Shown piece after piece: positions 32,383 to 44,138 of a stretch of DNA of 64,000 bases. The stretch is from Ligustrum vulgare (taxonomy: Eukaryota > Streptophyta > Magnoliopsida > Lamiales > Oleaceae): NCBI GenBank assembly GCA_963555705.1, contig OY743184.1:19767859-19831858 (forward strand), in the 5' to 3' direction. Both the position numbers and the translations under genes were made by a program. Positions within the stretch are counted from its first letter, which is position 1. Every line of letters starts with the position of its first letter. The notes beneath the pieces were generated by a model. That model ran no database searches and was not told the DNA's origin. It saw nothing but the letters and a program-made list of their open reading frames with translations.

Positions 32383-33806
32383 ATGTCTCGCAGGGAAAAA
32401 TCTCCATCAACAGGTGACCACAAGAATTTTAAACAGATGGAGGCCATGAAGGTAAAATTTGAGAGATTGATGGCTAGGATGGAAAGAAGGGAAGCAGAAC
32501 TTGCTCAATGGGAAAAGGAGCAACATCAGGCGGATTCTAGGACTAGGAGGCATAAGGGGCGTGAAGCCAATTCTAGAGGTGGAGATGGGGGTGATGAAAA
32601 GCCATTGAAGTATAAAGAGACATCAAAACGGGAGAGTAGTGATCATGTTCATAAAAGGAGAGAGGAACCGACAACCAAAGGTAAAAATAATTCTGATTCC
32701 AAGCCTCTCAAGGGTAAAAATGTTAAGTGCTTTAAATGTTTGGAACGGGGTCACATTGCACTTGATTGTCCACGTAAAAATGTTAGGTGTGATAGTGAAG
32801 GGGCTAAAAATGTTGTGGTGGATGAGTCAATTACTGATAGGCATGTTCTTAGCGCTAAGCGTAAGGCGAATGTTTTGGAAAATGTGGATGGGCAAAGGGA
32901 TAATATTTTTCGCACTAGATGCTTAGTGGATAAAAAAGTTTGTAGCTTGGTGATTGACGGGGGAAGTTGTACTAATGTAGTTAGTACAATGTTGGTGGAA
33001 AAATTAGGCTTACCTTTAACGAAACATCAAACGCCTTATAAATTACAATGGTTGACTGAGTCAGGGGAAGTTAAGGTGAAGAGACAGGCCTTGGTGACAT
33101 TTTCTTTGGGTGGGTATTCGGATGAGGTAATTTGTGACGTGGTGCCAATGCAAATTAGTCATATACTGTTGGGGAGACCTTGGCAACATGAAAGGGTTGT
33201 GCTACATGATGTGTATACGAATAGATACAGCTTGGTAAAAGGGGGGAAAAAGTTTACTCTAATGCCACTATCTCCAACTGAAGCCCTGAAAGATCAATTG
33301 AAAGTGAAGAGCGAGTTCGAGGGGAAAAATAAGAGAGTTGAGGCCACGACCTCAGAAAAAGGAGAGGGAGTGGAAATCAAAAATAAGAGCGTTGAGGCCA
33401 CGACCTCAGAAAAAGGAGAGAGAGTGAAAAGTAAAGAAAAGAGGGTTGAGGTTCAAACCTCAGAAAAAGGAGAGACTGAGTGCAAAAAACAAAAGAAAGG
33501 AGAGTCTACCACAAAAATGAGTCTATTTGCACTTACTCACGCTAACACACCCCTCCCCAGTTCTTTAAAATCTGTTTTACAGGTGCCGAAGTCAAACCAT
33601 GGGCTTAAAACCGGAAAGAAACTTGTTGGCACAAATGAGCAGCCCAAAAAGCCGAGAAAGTTGAAGGAGAAAAATGGGCAGCCCAAAAGTCTAAAAGATT
33701 GCATGAAGCTTAAACATGATCATCGAGTCCAGGAAAGCAGGAGGAATTTGAAAAGCCGACCAAAAATGGATTCGATGTCGAATCCTTTTCAAGAGAGGGA
33801 GTATGA
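32383..33806 (+). pseudogene. Gag zinc knuckle and protease of the nested Ty3/gypsy element
   Basis: The ATG at 32383 opens a frame of 491 codons that runs through the purine tract into the LTR stump (stop at 33856-33858). Residues 15-75 are charged and coiled-coil-like. A CCHC knuckle (CFKCLERGHIALDC) is at about 116-129. The aspartic protease has LVIDGGSCTNVVS (DGG for DSG/DTG) at about 188-200 and ILLGRPWQHERVV at about 261-273. After the protease, RT would be expected; instead there is a Lys/Glu-rich tail with three imperfect repeats of VE(A/V)(T/Q)TSEKGE. The product could at most be a gag-protease stub. The 5' part of gag is unusually short, so a second internal deletion is likely. Confidence 0.8.
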
Positions 33807-33855
33807 TGTGATCCGGACCAAGCATCGAAGGGCGAAGTCGAGCCATCGACAATAT

Positions 33856-34528
33856 TAAGCCCGATGTGTCTGGAGAAGACCATGTTTACCAACCTCTGAT
33901 AAGTAGCCCCAGCGTTCTTCAATCCAAACGGCATGAGCTTATAGCAATATATTCCTTCATCTGCCATGAAGGAAGTTTTCTCCTGATCTTCCTATGCCAT
34001 CCGAATCTGATGATATGCTGAGAAGGCGTCTAGGAAGCTGTAAAGTTCGAAGCCTGATGTGGAATCCACCAATCTGTCAATCTTAGGAAGAGGATAACTG
34101 TCTTTTGGACATGCTTTATTCAAGTCTGTGAAATCTATACAAACTCCCCACTTTCCGTTTGGCTTCTTTACCAAGACCACATTGGCTAGCCATTCTGGAT
34201 ACTTCACCTCTTTGATGAATCCTGCTTTTAAGAGTTTATCTACTTCCTCTTTTATTATCTTCCTCCTTTCTGTGGCAAACTGTCTTCTTCGCTGTTTTAC
34301 AGGCTTCTTGTCAGGCATGACGTTAAGCCTGTGTTCGACAAGTGTGGGATCGATCCCGAGCATATCTTCAACACTCCATGCAAATACATCGATATTCTTC
34401 TTTAAACACTGTGACAACTCCTCCTTCATTAGTTTGGGGAGTTCTTTCCCAATTGTGAAGCTCTTCCCTTCTGAGATTTGAACTTCTTCCAACTCTTCCA
34501 CCGGAGACATTCTCCCTTCCACAGGAAG
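33856..34528 (-). pseudogene. Reverse transcriptase, N-terminal part
   Basis: Reading from 34522, residues FAWSVEDMLGIDP, the basic stretch KPVKQRRR, then WLANVVLVKKPNGKWGVCID, FTDLNKACPKDSYPLPKID and FSAYHQIRMA are RT fingers and palm in order. A stop at 33992-33994 interrupts the frame, which resumes with KLMPFGLKNAGATYQRLVN. The domain then ends abruptly at about 33856, where the second retrotransposon begins. The catalytic YVDD block, which should follow within about 30 residues, is missing on both sides of the insertion. Confidence 0.88.
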
Positions 34529-35326
34529 TTATATTGACATCAGATGCGTCTTACCCTTTCCAATACAGCTGATATAGCAACTTCTGGCTACCGATTGACT
34601 TACTTGAGTAGTTGCTATGCCTGCGGAAGTTGAGAACTTGATCGCCATGTGATATGTCGATACTATAGCTCTTAGGCCGTTTAGGAATGGTCTTCCCAAG
34701 ATAGCATTGTAGGACATAGGAGTCTTGACGACCTGGAACAGAGTCATCTTTGTTACCTGTTTCTCTTCTGATCCTAGTGAGGTGGGAAGGTCAATTAGGC
34801 CTTCGGGTTTCACAATTCCTCCACCAAACCCAGTTAGGGGAGTAATGACCTGTCGAAGCCGATCTTTGGGGAGCTGCATCTGGTTGAAAGCTTTTAAGGA
34901 AAGAACATTGGCTGGGCTTCCATTGTCAACTAGCACCCTTCTGACATCAAAATTGGAGATTGTTGCGCTGATGACAACAACATCGTCATGAGGATACGAA
35001 ATTCCTTCCATGTCAGGGTTGCTGAAGCTGATACTGTTTGAAACTTCTTGGTCATGACATCCCGACCTTTCTTCCCGATCGCCTAGTGCCCGGGCATGAT
35101 TTTTACGTGCGTTATTTGAATCATCTCCAGATGCTATTCCTCCGACGATAAAATTTATGGTGCCAGCAGATCTGTTTTTCTCTTCCCCATTCCCATGCTC
35201 CTTATCGTCTTTCTTTATGTAGTGCCCTAGGAAGCCCCTTTTTATGAGAGCTTCTATCTCCTGTTTTAATGTTCTACACTCATCCGTGGTATGGCCCGGG
35301 CTCTTGTGAAAGTCACAATACTTATG
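34529..35326 (-). pseudogene. Zinc-finger-like region and aspartic protease (Tat-type)
   Basis: The frame continues from gag after the stop at 35327. A C-x2..H..C block (YCDFHKSPGHTTDEC) is followed by a linker and, from 35011, the retroviral-type aspartic protease: RRVLVDNGSPANVL supplies the active site, with DNGS in place of DTG/DSG as is common in this lineage, and YNAILGRPFLNGLRA supplies the ILGR flap-end motif. A TAA at 34529-34531 ends it; the frame reopens into RT. Retroviral proteases cut the polyprotein. Confidence 0.85.
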
Positions 35327-36553
35327 TCAATTATTTTCGTCGATTTTACCCTTGATAGGCTTGGGCCAACGCAAATCTTCATGTCCCTTAATTTCCATGA
35401 GAATGTGGGATCGAGGTGCTTTCAGCGGAGTTAAACTTTGATGCCCATGGCTATTCCCCTTCGAGTTAACTCGGGGAGAATTCTTCTCATCCTCCTGTCT
35501 TGACCTTTTATTCCCATGTCTTGCGGATTGTGAAGACTGTGCTACTGTCCCATGCACTTGATCTTGTGCCCGAACTGACAACAGCGTTTCCTCCATGTTT
35601 ATGTATTTCTCGGCTCTTCTAAAAAGCTCTGTTACATTCGAGGGCGGATTCTTGGATAAGGACATTTTGAATTCCAGACCTTGAATAGCCAAGGTTAGGG
35701 CCAAGATGGCTGATGAGATGTGAATATTTGGAATCTGAAGTCTTTCAGTGTTAAAGCGAGTCATGAACTCTCGCAGTGTCTCATTCTGCGCTTGCCTTAA
35801 CTGCATGAGGGAAGCGGCGTCTTTCTTGATCCTTTTGCTACTTGCAAAGAAAGCAGTGAATTTTTCAGTAAGACCAACGAAGGAAGTGATGGACCCCGGA
35901 GGTATTGTAGAAAACCAGTCTCGGACTGAATTTGTTAAGGTTTTTGGGAAGGCCTTACACAAAATCTGATCGGGAGCATTCTGCATGTCCATGACATCAG
36001 TGTAGGTATTCAAGTGGTTGTTAGGATCTGTTGTTCCATCGTATTCCTTTATCTGAGGATATTTAAATCTTTCCGGTAAGGGGAATGACGTTATTTCAGG
36101 AGTAAAAGGGGTTCTTCTTATGAATGACGTCCGACCTTGTGTGTTCTGCCGTATTCCATCAGTTATTCCTTCCTGAATGATTCTTGAGAGCTCTTGCCGT
36201 GTCAAGTTGGCGGATCCCTCAGTCATGGGATGGGAACCTCTGATTCTTGAGGAGTTGTCAGCCGTAGGATTAACTGACCGGGGATCTTCCCTAGGAACCG
36301 TGTCTGGAGTGTTCGGGTCGGGTTGCGCTTGATGATTATTCTGTTTTTGAAGAGTCTGACGGAGTTCGCGGAGCTGCTGCTGAAGTTCGTAGAAATCTTC
36401 TCGACTAACAGGTTCATTGTCTGGAGTGGTTTCTGGATTTTGTTCTTCCCCAATATCTTCAAGAGGTGGAGGATTTTCTTCCTCAACCGAAGTATTGGCC
36501 GGAAGAGGTTGACTAGTGGATGCGGAGGGATGAGCTTGACGTCTATTAACCAT
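35327..36553 (-). pseudogene. gag: Ty3/gypsy gag (Tat-type)
   Basis: The ATG at 36553, just inside the primer site, opens about 408 codons ending in a TGA at 35327-35329. The N-terminal third is Pro/Glu/Gln-rich with a heptad-like stretch (FYELQQQLRELRQTLQKQ). The core has the retrotransposon gag fold region: YDGTTDPNNHLNTY, then FPKTLTNSVRDWF, LTEKFTAFFASS and ETLREFMTRFN. Beyond the stop the same frame continues into a Cys/His block (YCDFHKSPGHTTDEC) and then the protease, so the stop is a nonsense mutation inside one long gag-pol frame. Gag would build the particle coat. The open frame also extends upstream to 36682, but that part is in the LTR. Confidence 0.88.
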
Positions 36554-36588
36554 GGCTGATTGTATCTCTTCCCACAGAAGGCGCCAAT

Positions 36589-37263
36589 TGATGCTGTAAA
36601 AAATCCTAACCTTGACGTGGTAAGATCTGATGATACTTGATTGCTGGAAAAGACCAATGAATTCGCCTTGGTTGACCTGCAAAAAATGCGAGGATGATTC
36701 TCCCCATCGCCCCTCCGGGTTGAGAATTAGTTTTCTGGTAAGAGGTAGAGAGAGAATATTTAACTGGAAAACGTAGAGAATAATGAATGAATATATGTGA
36801 TCAAATGAGTTGTATTTATAGGGATAAAAAGCCCATAACTTCCTTTATTTAAGGAAGGAGTCCTTTTGCTATAAACTTACCTTTTAAGAAGAATTCTAAA
36901 CTTATAGGGATTCAATTTCCTTTTTGTAAAGTGTTTTCTTATGGATCGCGCATTGCCTTGAGGCTCAAGAATATGGCCCATTAACGAGGCCCATTGTCGA
37001 AAGAGCTTATGAAGCCTGCCTGCACGACCTATAAGCCAGGAAGAGCCGACCTCACCTTTAAGCGTCAACTCAAACCAATAGATCGAGATTCACCCGACCT
37101 ATGTGAGACCGAGCGTGACGTTAAACCTCAACCCGGTATTGCTGAGTAACAGTAAGGTCGGTACAGTACCGACCATACTATAGTCGGGGGAACCCGGGCA
37201 AATGAAGAACAAGGTCCGAAGACATCGGGTCATGGAATTAATGTAGGAAAATAATACCGATCA
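36589..37263 (-). repeat. 5' LTR of the Tat-type element
   Basis: 675 bp with TG...CA ends. Directly inside it, at 36571-36586 on the minus strand, TGGCGCCTTCTGTGGG is a primer-binding-site-like sequence of the TGGCGCC type. The gag start codon follows at 36553. Confidence 0.92.
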
Positions 37264-37482
37264 CTTCCCACACACAAAAAAAAAAAAAATCATTATTGAG
37301 TTACATTTTCCCAATTCGAACCCCTCCAAATCCAAACTAAGAAAAGGTCTAAAAATGTCTAATTATCAAAATCTTAACTTGACTTCCAAGATATATATAT
37401 TTTTTTTTTATTATTTTTTAATTTGAAACCATATCTTATGGTCAGTTCCACAGCGAGAAAGTGGTATATTAGTATTTATTTA

Positions 37483-37793
37483 ACATTCGTTTGGTAAATT
37501 GTTTATAAAATATACATTTTTCCAAATCACTTTTCTACCACACCCATTTTTCCAAACCATTTTTTAATCACATATTTTACCTCGAAAACGTCACATTCTT
37601 TGTTTATAAACATCAAAATGTAAGAATGTAGATTTTAGGTTTGACGATATATGATGTTTATAAATAAAGAATATTATGTTTTCGAGGTAAAATATGTAGT
37701 TGAAAAATGGATTACTAATGTACACGGTGGAAAAATAATTTTGAAAAGTGTGTTATTTATTAACTTGCTTTTGTAAAAATAAAGATATTTAAC
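37483..37793. mobile_element. Foldback MITE-like relic
   Basis: The left part (ACATATTTTACCTCGAAAAC, then ATTCTTTGTTTATAAACATCA) and the right part (TGATGTTTATAAATAAAGAAT, then GTTTTCGAGGTAAAATATGT) are inverted copies around a loop at about 37613-37659. The outermost ends (TTAACATTCGTTTGG / AAAGATATTTAACAT) match poorly. No target duplication was fixed. Confidence 0.5.
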
Positions 37794-39252
37794 ATATTAG
37801 GTGGAGATTAAAATAAGATTTTTAATATATTTTAATAAAAATTGATGAAAGTTGTGATTTAAAAGTTGTGAATTTCATAAAATATGTGACTATATTATCA
37901 CCACAAAACTTATTTTCTACACCACATTTTTTAAAATAGTCCTTATTTACAAATATAGACATTGATAAAAAGACATAAACAACATTTTAAATTTATCTAG
38001 CCAATTGTTTTTTGAGAAAGTCTTTTCCTAATTTCTACCTACACCACAACCCTCCTCCTCCTTCTCTTCCATCTCTTCCTCAAGCGTCACCATCTTCATT
38101 GTAAAAAATTGTTTCTTGAAAATAATTAATGACTATATAAAAAAAAAGCAATAAATTCAAATTCTTAAGAATCATAAAATCCTTAAAAAATTATTGATGA
38201 CAAAATTTTTGCAAATGATCCTATAATCTAAATCACGTTCATCAGTGGATGATTTCATAATAGGAACCATGACAAAACATTTAAGGTTACAACCTATCCA
38301 AACCCGTATTTATCATTGGATGATTTCATAACTACAAGAATTTTGTGACTTCATTTCTTACGAAAAGTTTCTCCAAAACGCAAAAGGAACATCATTATTG
38401 AAGAAGGGATAAATTCACGTGAGCATTTATTCTTCTAGGGTTTCAATTATTTTCTTCAACAATCCGTCATATTTATTGTTTAGATTCTTGAAGGGAGATT
38501 CTGATTTTGAGGGGTTATTTGGTTATAAAATTTAAATTTTGATATCAAACAAATTGATGATCTAATGTAGTCTAAAAGGGGGAAGAAGTCTAAAGGTAAA
38601 TTCTTAAACAAGCTGATGCACCATTATTTCTTCACTTTCGAATGAATCTGTCGATTACTCGATTTTAATATGAAAAAATGAAATTGATTTTCTCTCTCTA
38701 TTATTTTAAGATTTTGAAACCTGTTGTTGAAATTAAAGTTTCAATGATCATGAAAAATTCCGTCATTGAGAGGAGAGAGGTGGAAGATTTTCCATAATTG
38801 AAATGAAGAGAAATGGAAGGTAATCAAATGTGATGCACATTGTACTTCATCTTTTCTTTTTTAATTTCTTAATTGAATTAGAATGTGCATATTTGTAAAT
38901 TTATGGTGGTGTACTTATTAAAATTTTGTTTTATTTGTTGTGTATTTATAATGTGGTGTAATAAGTAAATAATGTAGTAGTAATATAATTACCCTTATTG
39001 ATTTTGATTTTGATTAAAATTAATATTTTAATTTGTATCAAACAGAGGTTTAATTAAATAATTATTGAAAATTCCTCCATAAAAATCATTTTTAACCACA
39101 CATTTTTAAAGAATTCATTACCTTCATATTTTCAACCTCTTTTCACTCACATATTTAATTTTTTTTTTCAAAATCTCATATACCAATCTTGATGAAATGC
39201 AGTCGAGATTATAAGTAAAACAGAAAGCCACCCGGCATTTACTTTGCATATT

Positions 39253-39431
39253 TAGACCCCGTTTGGTATTGGTAAAAATTTTACTTCAATTTTTTAATTT
39301 CAATCTCAACCATTCATTTTTAATCAACTCCACTATTTTTAACTTTTCAAACTTTTTAAAACCACACATTCATCAAAAAATTAAAAAAATCACAAAAATC
39401 AAAATTTTTCACATTATCAAACAGACTCTAG
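39253..39431. mobile_element. Small MITE
   Basis: The ends ACCCCGTTTGGTATTGG (39256) and CATTATCAAACAGACTC (ending 39428) are imperfect inverted repeats. TAG flanks both sides, a possible 3-bp duplication. The interior ACCACACATTCATCAAAAAA is shared with the MITE at 53670. Confidence 0.55.
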
Positions 39432-40575
39432 TAAATAAAAATTGTTTATAAACAAATAATTTAGAGTGTGTTTGATATTATTTTAAAAAAGTTTTTTTGA
39501 AATGAATAGTGATTTTTAGGAGAATTGATGGTTGAAATTTGATTGAAAAGTTAAATATTATGGACTTAACTTTTAGTTGATGATTGAGATTAATGGCTTA
39601 ATATAAGAAATGTGTTTGGGAAATGTAAAATTAGTTATCAAATAGTAAATTTTATAATATTGAACGAGAACTATAAGAAAGACAATTCTAGTAAACGATG
39701 TATCTCTTCGGATTATTTATCATCGTCGAAGACTAAAGAGTGTAAATCTTGGACTCGTAATCTAATTTGAAAGAAATGGGAGAAGAAGGAGAAGATCCTC
39801 AGAAGTGGAAGAGAATGGCAGCGACGGCGTACGACTACGACAATGATCCAAGATGGGCGGATTATTGGTCAAACGTTCTTGTTCCTCCCAACATGGCATC
39901 CTGCTCCGATGTGATTAATCACTACAAGCGCAAGTTCTACCAGCGTTACATTGTAAGATGATTATTATTTTATTTTATTTTTCATTTTTGTTGTTGGTAG
40001 AGTACTTATTACTGGGTAGAGTATTTTATTGAGATTTTTTGGTGTGTGAGAGAGAGAGAGAGAGGAGAGAGGAATGTGATAATCTATATTCTATATCCCT
40101 ATCCCTATCCCTACTATATATAAAATCAACTTCTAATTTTACTATTCATGGACGAAAAAACACGCTTTATCTCAGAAAAAAGAGAATCACGCTATTTCAC
40201 ATTTCATTTTTCATGTTCGCTGCCTACGACTTCTCTCATTTTTCACATTTGGGAAAATCACTACCGAGCTTCCAGGCGATCCTGCTGTCCTAGGGTTTCT
40301 GCAACCGCTTCCGTCCCTCTGTCTTCCTCCTTGCCGGTCATATCGTGTCTTCGACGGTTAGTTTCGCTTGCTCCTTGCGTGGATCTTGCTGTCGTCTAAT
40401 TGACACTTTTTGGTACGTTGCTGATTTTGCTTTGTTTCGTCTCCGAAACTCCCATTATGCAATTACTTTGAGATAATTATTTGTTGATCTCGGTCTAATT
40501 GCGTTCATCTTTGAGTGTTCGTTTGAAAGTTCTTTATTTTGTGTGGATGTATTTCAATCTGGAATAGGTAATTGT

Positions 40576-40698
40576 AAATGGCGTCCAGAAGAAGCTCGTC
40601 AGCTTGATGTTCAGGAGGCTCTTGTGTTTTATCCGACTGAAGAGGTCCTTACTGAGACTCGTACTGCTTGTTTACCCACTTCTTCGATATCCCGCTGA
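40576..40698 (+). pseudogene. Probable captured JmjN-domain (histone demethylase) fragment
   Basis: The frame gives KWRPEEARQLDVQEALVFYP and TEE, resembling the JmjN start of plant JMJ14/15/18-type lysine demethylases (W-R-P-E-E ... D-EAPVFYPTEEEF). After TEE the resemblance stops and a TGA comes at 40696-40698. It lies about 0.5 kb inside the large Helitron. The match is a short block of 20-odd residues, so this is probable rather than certain. Confidence 0.5.
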
Positions 40699-43478
40699 CT
40701 GTGCCTGGACATTTTGTTCTCGATCTTTATTATTTTCTTTAGAGATTTTGAGTTGTTCTTCAATTTGTATTTTTTGAGGTATGCCATCAATCAAAATATA
40801 TGTGTCATTTTTATAGAAAATATAAATAAATAATCTTGAATCCCAATTTTTGTTGAGTAAAGCAGGGGCATTGTTGGTTTTACATTGTCAGCAAAATGAA
40901 AAAAATCTTAACCCGATTCATGCTTTCAGTATATGTAAATATTAATAACATGTTTTTGATGAAACACAAGGTGGGTCATAGGTGGGTGAGCTTAGGTTTG
41001 GTTTGGTTTTGAACCACTTTTTGTTTCATTGAGGTTGGTTGCTATGTTACACAATACTTGCTTTCTGGCTTGGACAAAAGCATTGAGGACAACTAATTAC
41101 GATGTGTGCTGAAGTGAATTTATTTTACCTTGCTGCTATTTTAAATTCGATTTTTACTTTATTTTCATCTGATTGTAGGTTGAAACAAATTTGCACAATT
41201 CAAGATTAGGTTGTTTAAAAAGCATTTGAAAAGGTTGTCTAAGTTCTCATTGGAAACCAAATTTGACCAGGTAATTTCAATTCCTCATATTCTTTTATTT
41301 GGTATTGTAAGTTGGTAGTGCATGTTTTAGTTACATCGAATGCTGGTTTTGTGACTCTGTTAGCATTTCATTTCATTGTCATATGAACTTCAATTCAGAT
41401 ATATATAAGAAGCAAATGTTCTTTTTCTATTATGCTTGCAACTTCTCTGCTGCAATTTTTTTACATGCTCATATGCATCTAATGACTTTATGATATCATT
41501 TTCTTGGTTTCATGATTTATTCTACTATTGTTAATATCTATGGTTAAGTTAAAGATTTTTGGGTACTTTTCTTATTTTTGAATTGTAGAATGGTGCAGTT
41601 TTGTCGGAGTTATTGGTGAGTTATATTCTTATTTGGTGATGATAAGACTATTTTCAAATCTTAGTTTTGGATTACTTCAAGGTTTTGTTCCTTGAAATTG
41701 AATGAATAACATTTCTCTTTGTTTAAGTTTCAATTTATGTATTCATCCTATATGTTTAAAGGGTTATAAAGATGATATTTGATATTTGATTGGTTTTGAA
41801 AATGTAATTGGTTTATAATGTTTCTGGGATAACCATTAAACTTGGTTATTTCACATTTATTGAGGTTGAATTATTAAGTAAAGAATTTTCCTATATTAAA
41901 TAATTGTTTGAAAGGTCCAAGAATTTCTTGGTTAGTGGTCAGTTACTTATTAATATACATTATAGAGGTTTCTTAGTTTTTAAATAGCAATGTAATCTTG
42001 TAACTTAAACTTCCTCTTGACAACTTCTGAGTTTCAATTTACAAAGCTTGTTTCTCAACCTACGAATTTCTTACCATTTATGATTTTATTCCTCATTGTC
42101 AGTAAAAGATTTCTTAGTTATTATTCTTTTATTCGAGATAATATCCCTACTATATATAAAATCAAGTTGTAAAAATACTGTTCATGGACGAAAATTAGCG
42201 ACTTCAGTTAAAGCTCGAAACGTGTTTTTTCCAGTTTTTGTTTTTTCTTTCCTCCGCTTTTCGTTTTGGCCATACATCCATACAGATACACATCCTCTTC
42301 CATTTCCGTCTTGCTCTTTCTCTCTGTCTGTCTTCGAGAATCTTCTTCTCTTCGAGAGTCTTCTTCTCTCCGTCATCGACGTCTCCTTCCCAACTCCTTC
42401 TCAACAAAAAAATAAAGGCAATGCTTCCTCTTAGTACTTTTATGCCGCGTTCATCTCGGTTCGCCTTCTTCACTCTTCCCATGTCGATTTTTTTTATCTT
42501 TAAGTAGAGTTGTTGTGTATCTACTTTACTTTGGTGCTTTTTTGTTCAGGTTTAGGTTAGCGTTTATGTATGCGATCGGTTTTTACATTTTATGTATGTT
42601 TTTATTTTTCTTTCTGCGTATCATATTAATCCGTAAAATAGGCTTTCGGGTACCTATAATCTGTAAAATAGACTTTGGGGTACCTAGCGTTCTGTAGATA
42701 GATTGTTTGTTTATGGGTAAGTTTTATTTGGTCTATGATTTGGTGGTTTTTGTATGTTTTGGGCTTTTATTTACTTTTTCTTTCTTTGAGGTCTATTTGT
42801 GCTGCTTTATTCTGCACATAGGGTTTTTATGTGATTTTGATTCCGCTGAGTTATTATTTTGTATTTTGATGTTAGAAAAATCATTGTCTTTGTGTATTGT
42901 TTAGAGGTTAATATGCCTAAAGAGGAGCTTTTGTGAAATTACAGAGTTGGGGAGTTCATTGTAGATGAGTGGACTGAATAGTTTGTGGATTTTTAGCAAT
43001 TTATTTTGAGGTAAGTTCTATATTAGTGTTTTTTCTATTTATTGTAATTGTTGTTAGTGGTTATTGATGTTTAATGTGAGATTTTTTAGTTTTGTGTATT
43101 GTTTGATTTTAGTTTATTTTCTTGGTGTTGTCAGTGACAAAGCATGGAATAATGACCATTCCTGGGTTTTTGATATGGAAAGAAACTACGTGTATGCTAA
43201 TGTTGTCTATCATTACTTTGAATAATTGGGAAGTATAATAAGATGATGTTTTCTTGCTTCTATTTATGCCCATAACTTATAAGGCTATCAGCTCTTGGTT
43301 GTAGATGTGCATTTCATTTTATAAATGAGCTTCTTTTGAATGGTAATGTTCTGTTAATGCTTATTATTTTCGCTAGAAGCGGTGAGAAATCTGTTCTCTA
43401 ATATCATTTTTTTCTTGTTATACTATTTTTTGTAATAAAAAAAATGTCACTGACTCTTTATCTTTTTATGTTGAGCAG

Positions 43479-43567
43479 GTTGATCCACTACATTATTATG
43501 GGCAGAGTCTGCATTTCTATAATATGAAGTGGCCGAATTCTCAAAGCACGGAACCCTTCTTCTACTG
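43479..43567 (+). pseudogene. Captured exon of an IQM calmodulin-binding protein gene
   Basis: Between a good acceptor (TTGAGCAG, ending 43478) and donor (GTAATT, from 43568) lies an 89-nt open exon encoding VDPLHYYGQSLHFYNMKWPN and then SQSTEPFFYW. This matches the conserved D-P-x-H-x-YG-x-x-LHxYY-x-x-W ... PFFYWLD block of plant IQ-motif (IQM) proteins. The surrounding IQM exons are absent, so it is a fragment carried in the Helitron. Confidence 0.7.
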
Positions 43568-43979
43568 GTAATTAATCTGCCATTTGACAATAATTATTGT
43601 CACAAGAAATCTCAAGTGGGGATAAAGCTTTTACATTTTAATATTTTAGCCAATAAAAAAACTCTAAATCCTGACTATGTCAGCCCCTGCATCCTCCAAA
43701 ATCTGGTAGCTTTTTGTGCAATGATTTTGAGTGCTTGACTATTATTATATGAGAATAAAGGCCAGTGGCAGTAGTTTCATAAAATTAATTAGATGTATTT
43801 GCTTTTAAAAAAAAGGGGTATTTGTTGTGCTACTAATCTGATTCTCACAGAAAATAACAGGAAATTGTCCAAATTTTGGGAGTAATCCCCTTTCCTGTCT
43901 TAATTCCATTGTTCTATGCTGTTTGCTTCAGCATCAGTGTTTAGTTTTTATAGTTTTGTGAAGAACAACATGAAGAAAG

Positions 43980-44138
43980 TGTTCGGATGAGGGGTTATAA
44001 TACAAATTATAATCTACACAATTTTTTAAACCACTTTTTAACCACACACATTTTCTCTCTTTAATTTGTAACCACATATCTTACCTAGAAAACACAAAAA
44101 ATCCATATTATAATACAACTTGGAGCCGCCGAACAGGT
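43980..44138. mobile_element. MITE-like relic in nested Helitron 1
   Basis: GTTCGGATGAGGGGTTATAA on the left and GGAGCCGCCGAACAG on the right share a short inverted GTTCGG end. The interior AACCACATATCTTACCTAGAAAAC belongs to the AT-rich family seen also at 22405-22870 and 37483. Confidence 0.4.

Larger units (their letters stand above)
31078..33855 (+). mobile_element. Nested, internally deleted Ty3/gypsy element
   Basis: This + strand element sits inside the RT gene of the minus-strand Tat-type element. Order: 5' LTR 31078-31978 (TGTGATCCGGACC...GCGTCA), primer site TGGTATCAGAGC at 31981-31992, leader, a gag-protease frame from 32383, a purine tract AAGAGAGGGAG just before 33807, and a 49-bp stump of the 3' LTR (33807-33855) matching the start of the 5' LTR. 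RT, RNase H and integrase are absent, and most of gag before the zinc knuckle is also short. No target duplication flanks it. The right junction therefore reflects a deletion that removed most of the 3' LTR together with flanking sequence of the host element. Confidence 0.85.
26334..37268 (-). mobile_element. Ty3/gypsy retrotransposon, Tat-type, interrupted by a second element
   Basis: The element 26339-37263 has 675-bp LTRs at both ends (26339-27013, 36589-37263), starting TGATGCTG and ending CCAATCA or CCGATCA, and is flanked by the perfect duplication CTTCC (26334-26338, 37264-37268). Genes run right to left: gag, protease, RT, RNase H, archaeal-type RNase H, integrase. The frame has stops at 35327-35329, 34529-34531, 33992-33994 and 29788-29790, a frameshift in integrase near 29410, and a 2.8-kb insertion in RT, so the element is dead. 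The DLNKACPKDSYPLPK block of RT, the DNGS protease and the second RNase H point to the Tat lineage. By eye the LTRs differ at roughly one base in 15-20, indicating a fairly old insertion. Confidence 0.92.
37269..39775. other. Gene-free flank upstream of the TMEM33-like gene
   Basis: No gene is seen. It holds a foldback MITE-like relic (about 37483-37793), AT-rich sequence, and a MITE at 39256-39428. The last few hundred bases should contain the promoter and 5' UTR of the TMEM33-like gene; no clear TATA box could be chosen. Confidence 0.4.

Noticed and set aside
42182..42507. Overlapping frames on both strands at the start of nested Helitron 1
   Set aside because: Low-complexity CT-rich sequence resembling a captured 5' UTR; no recognisable protein.
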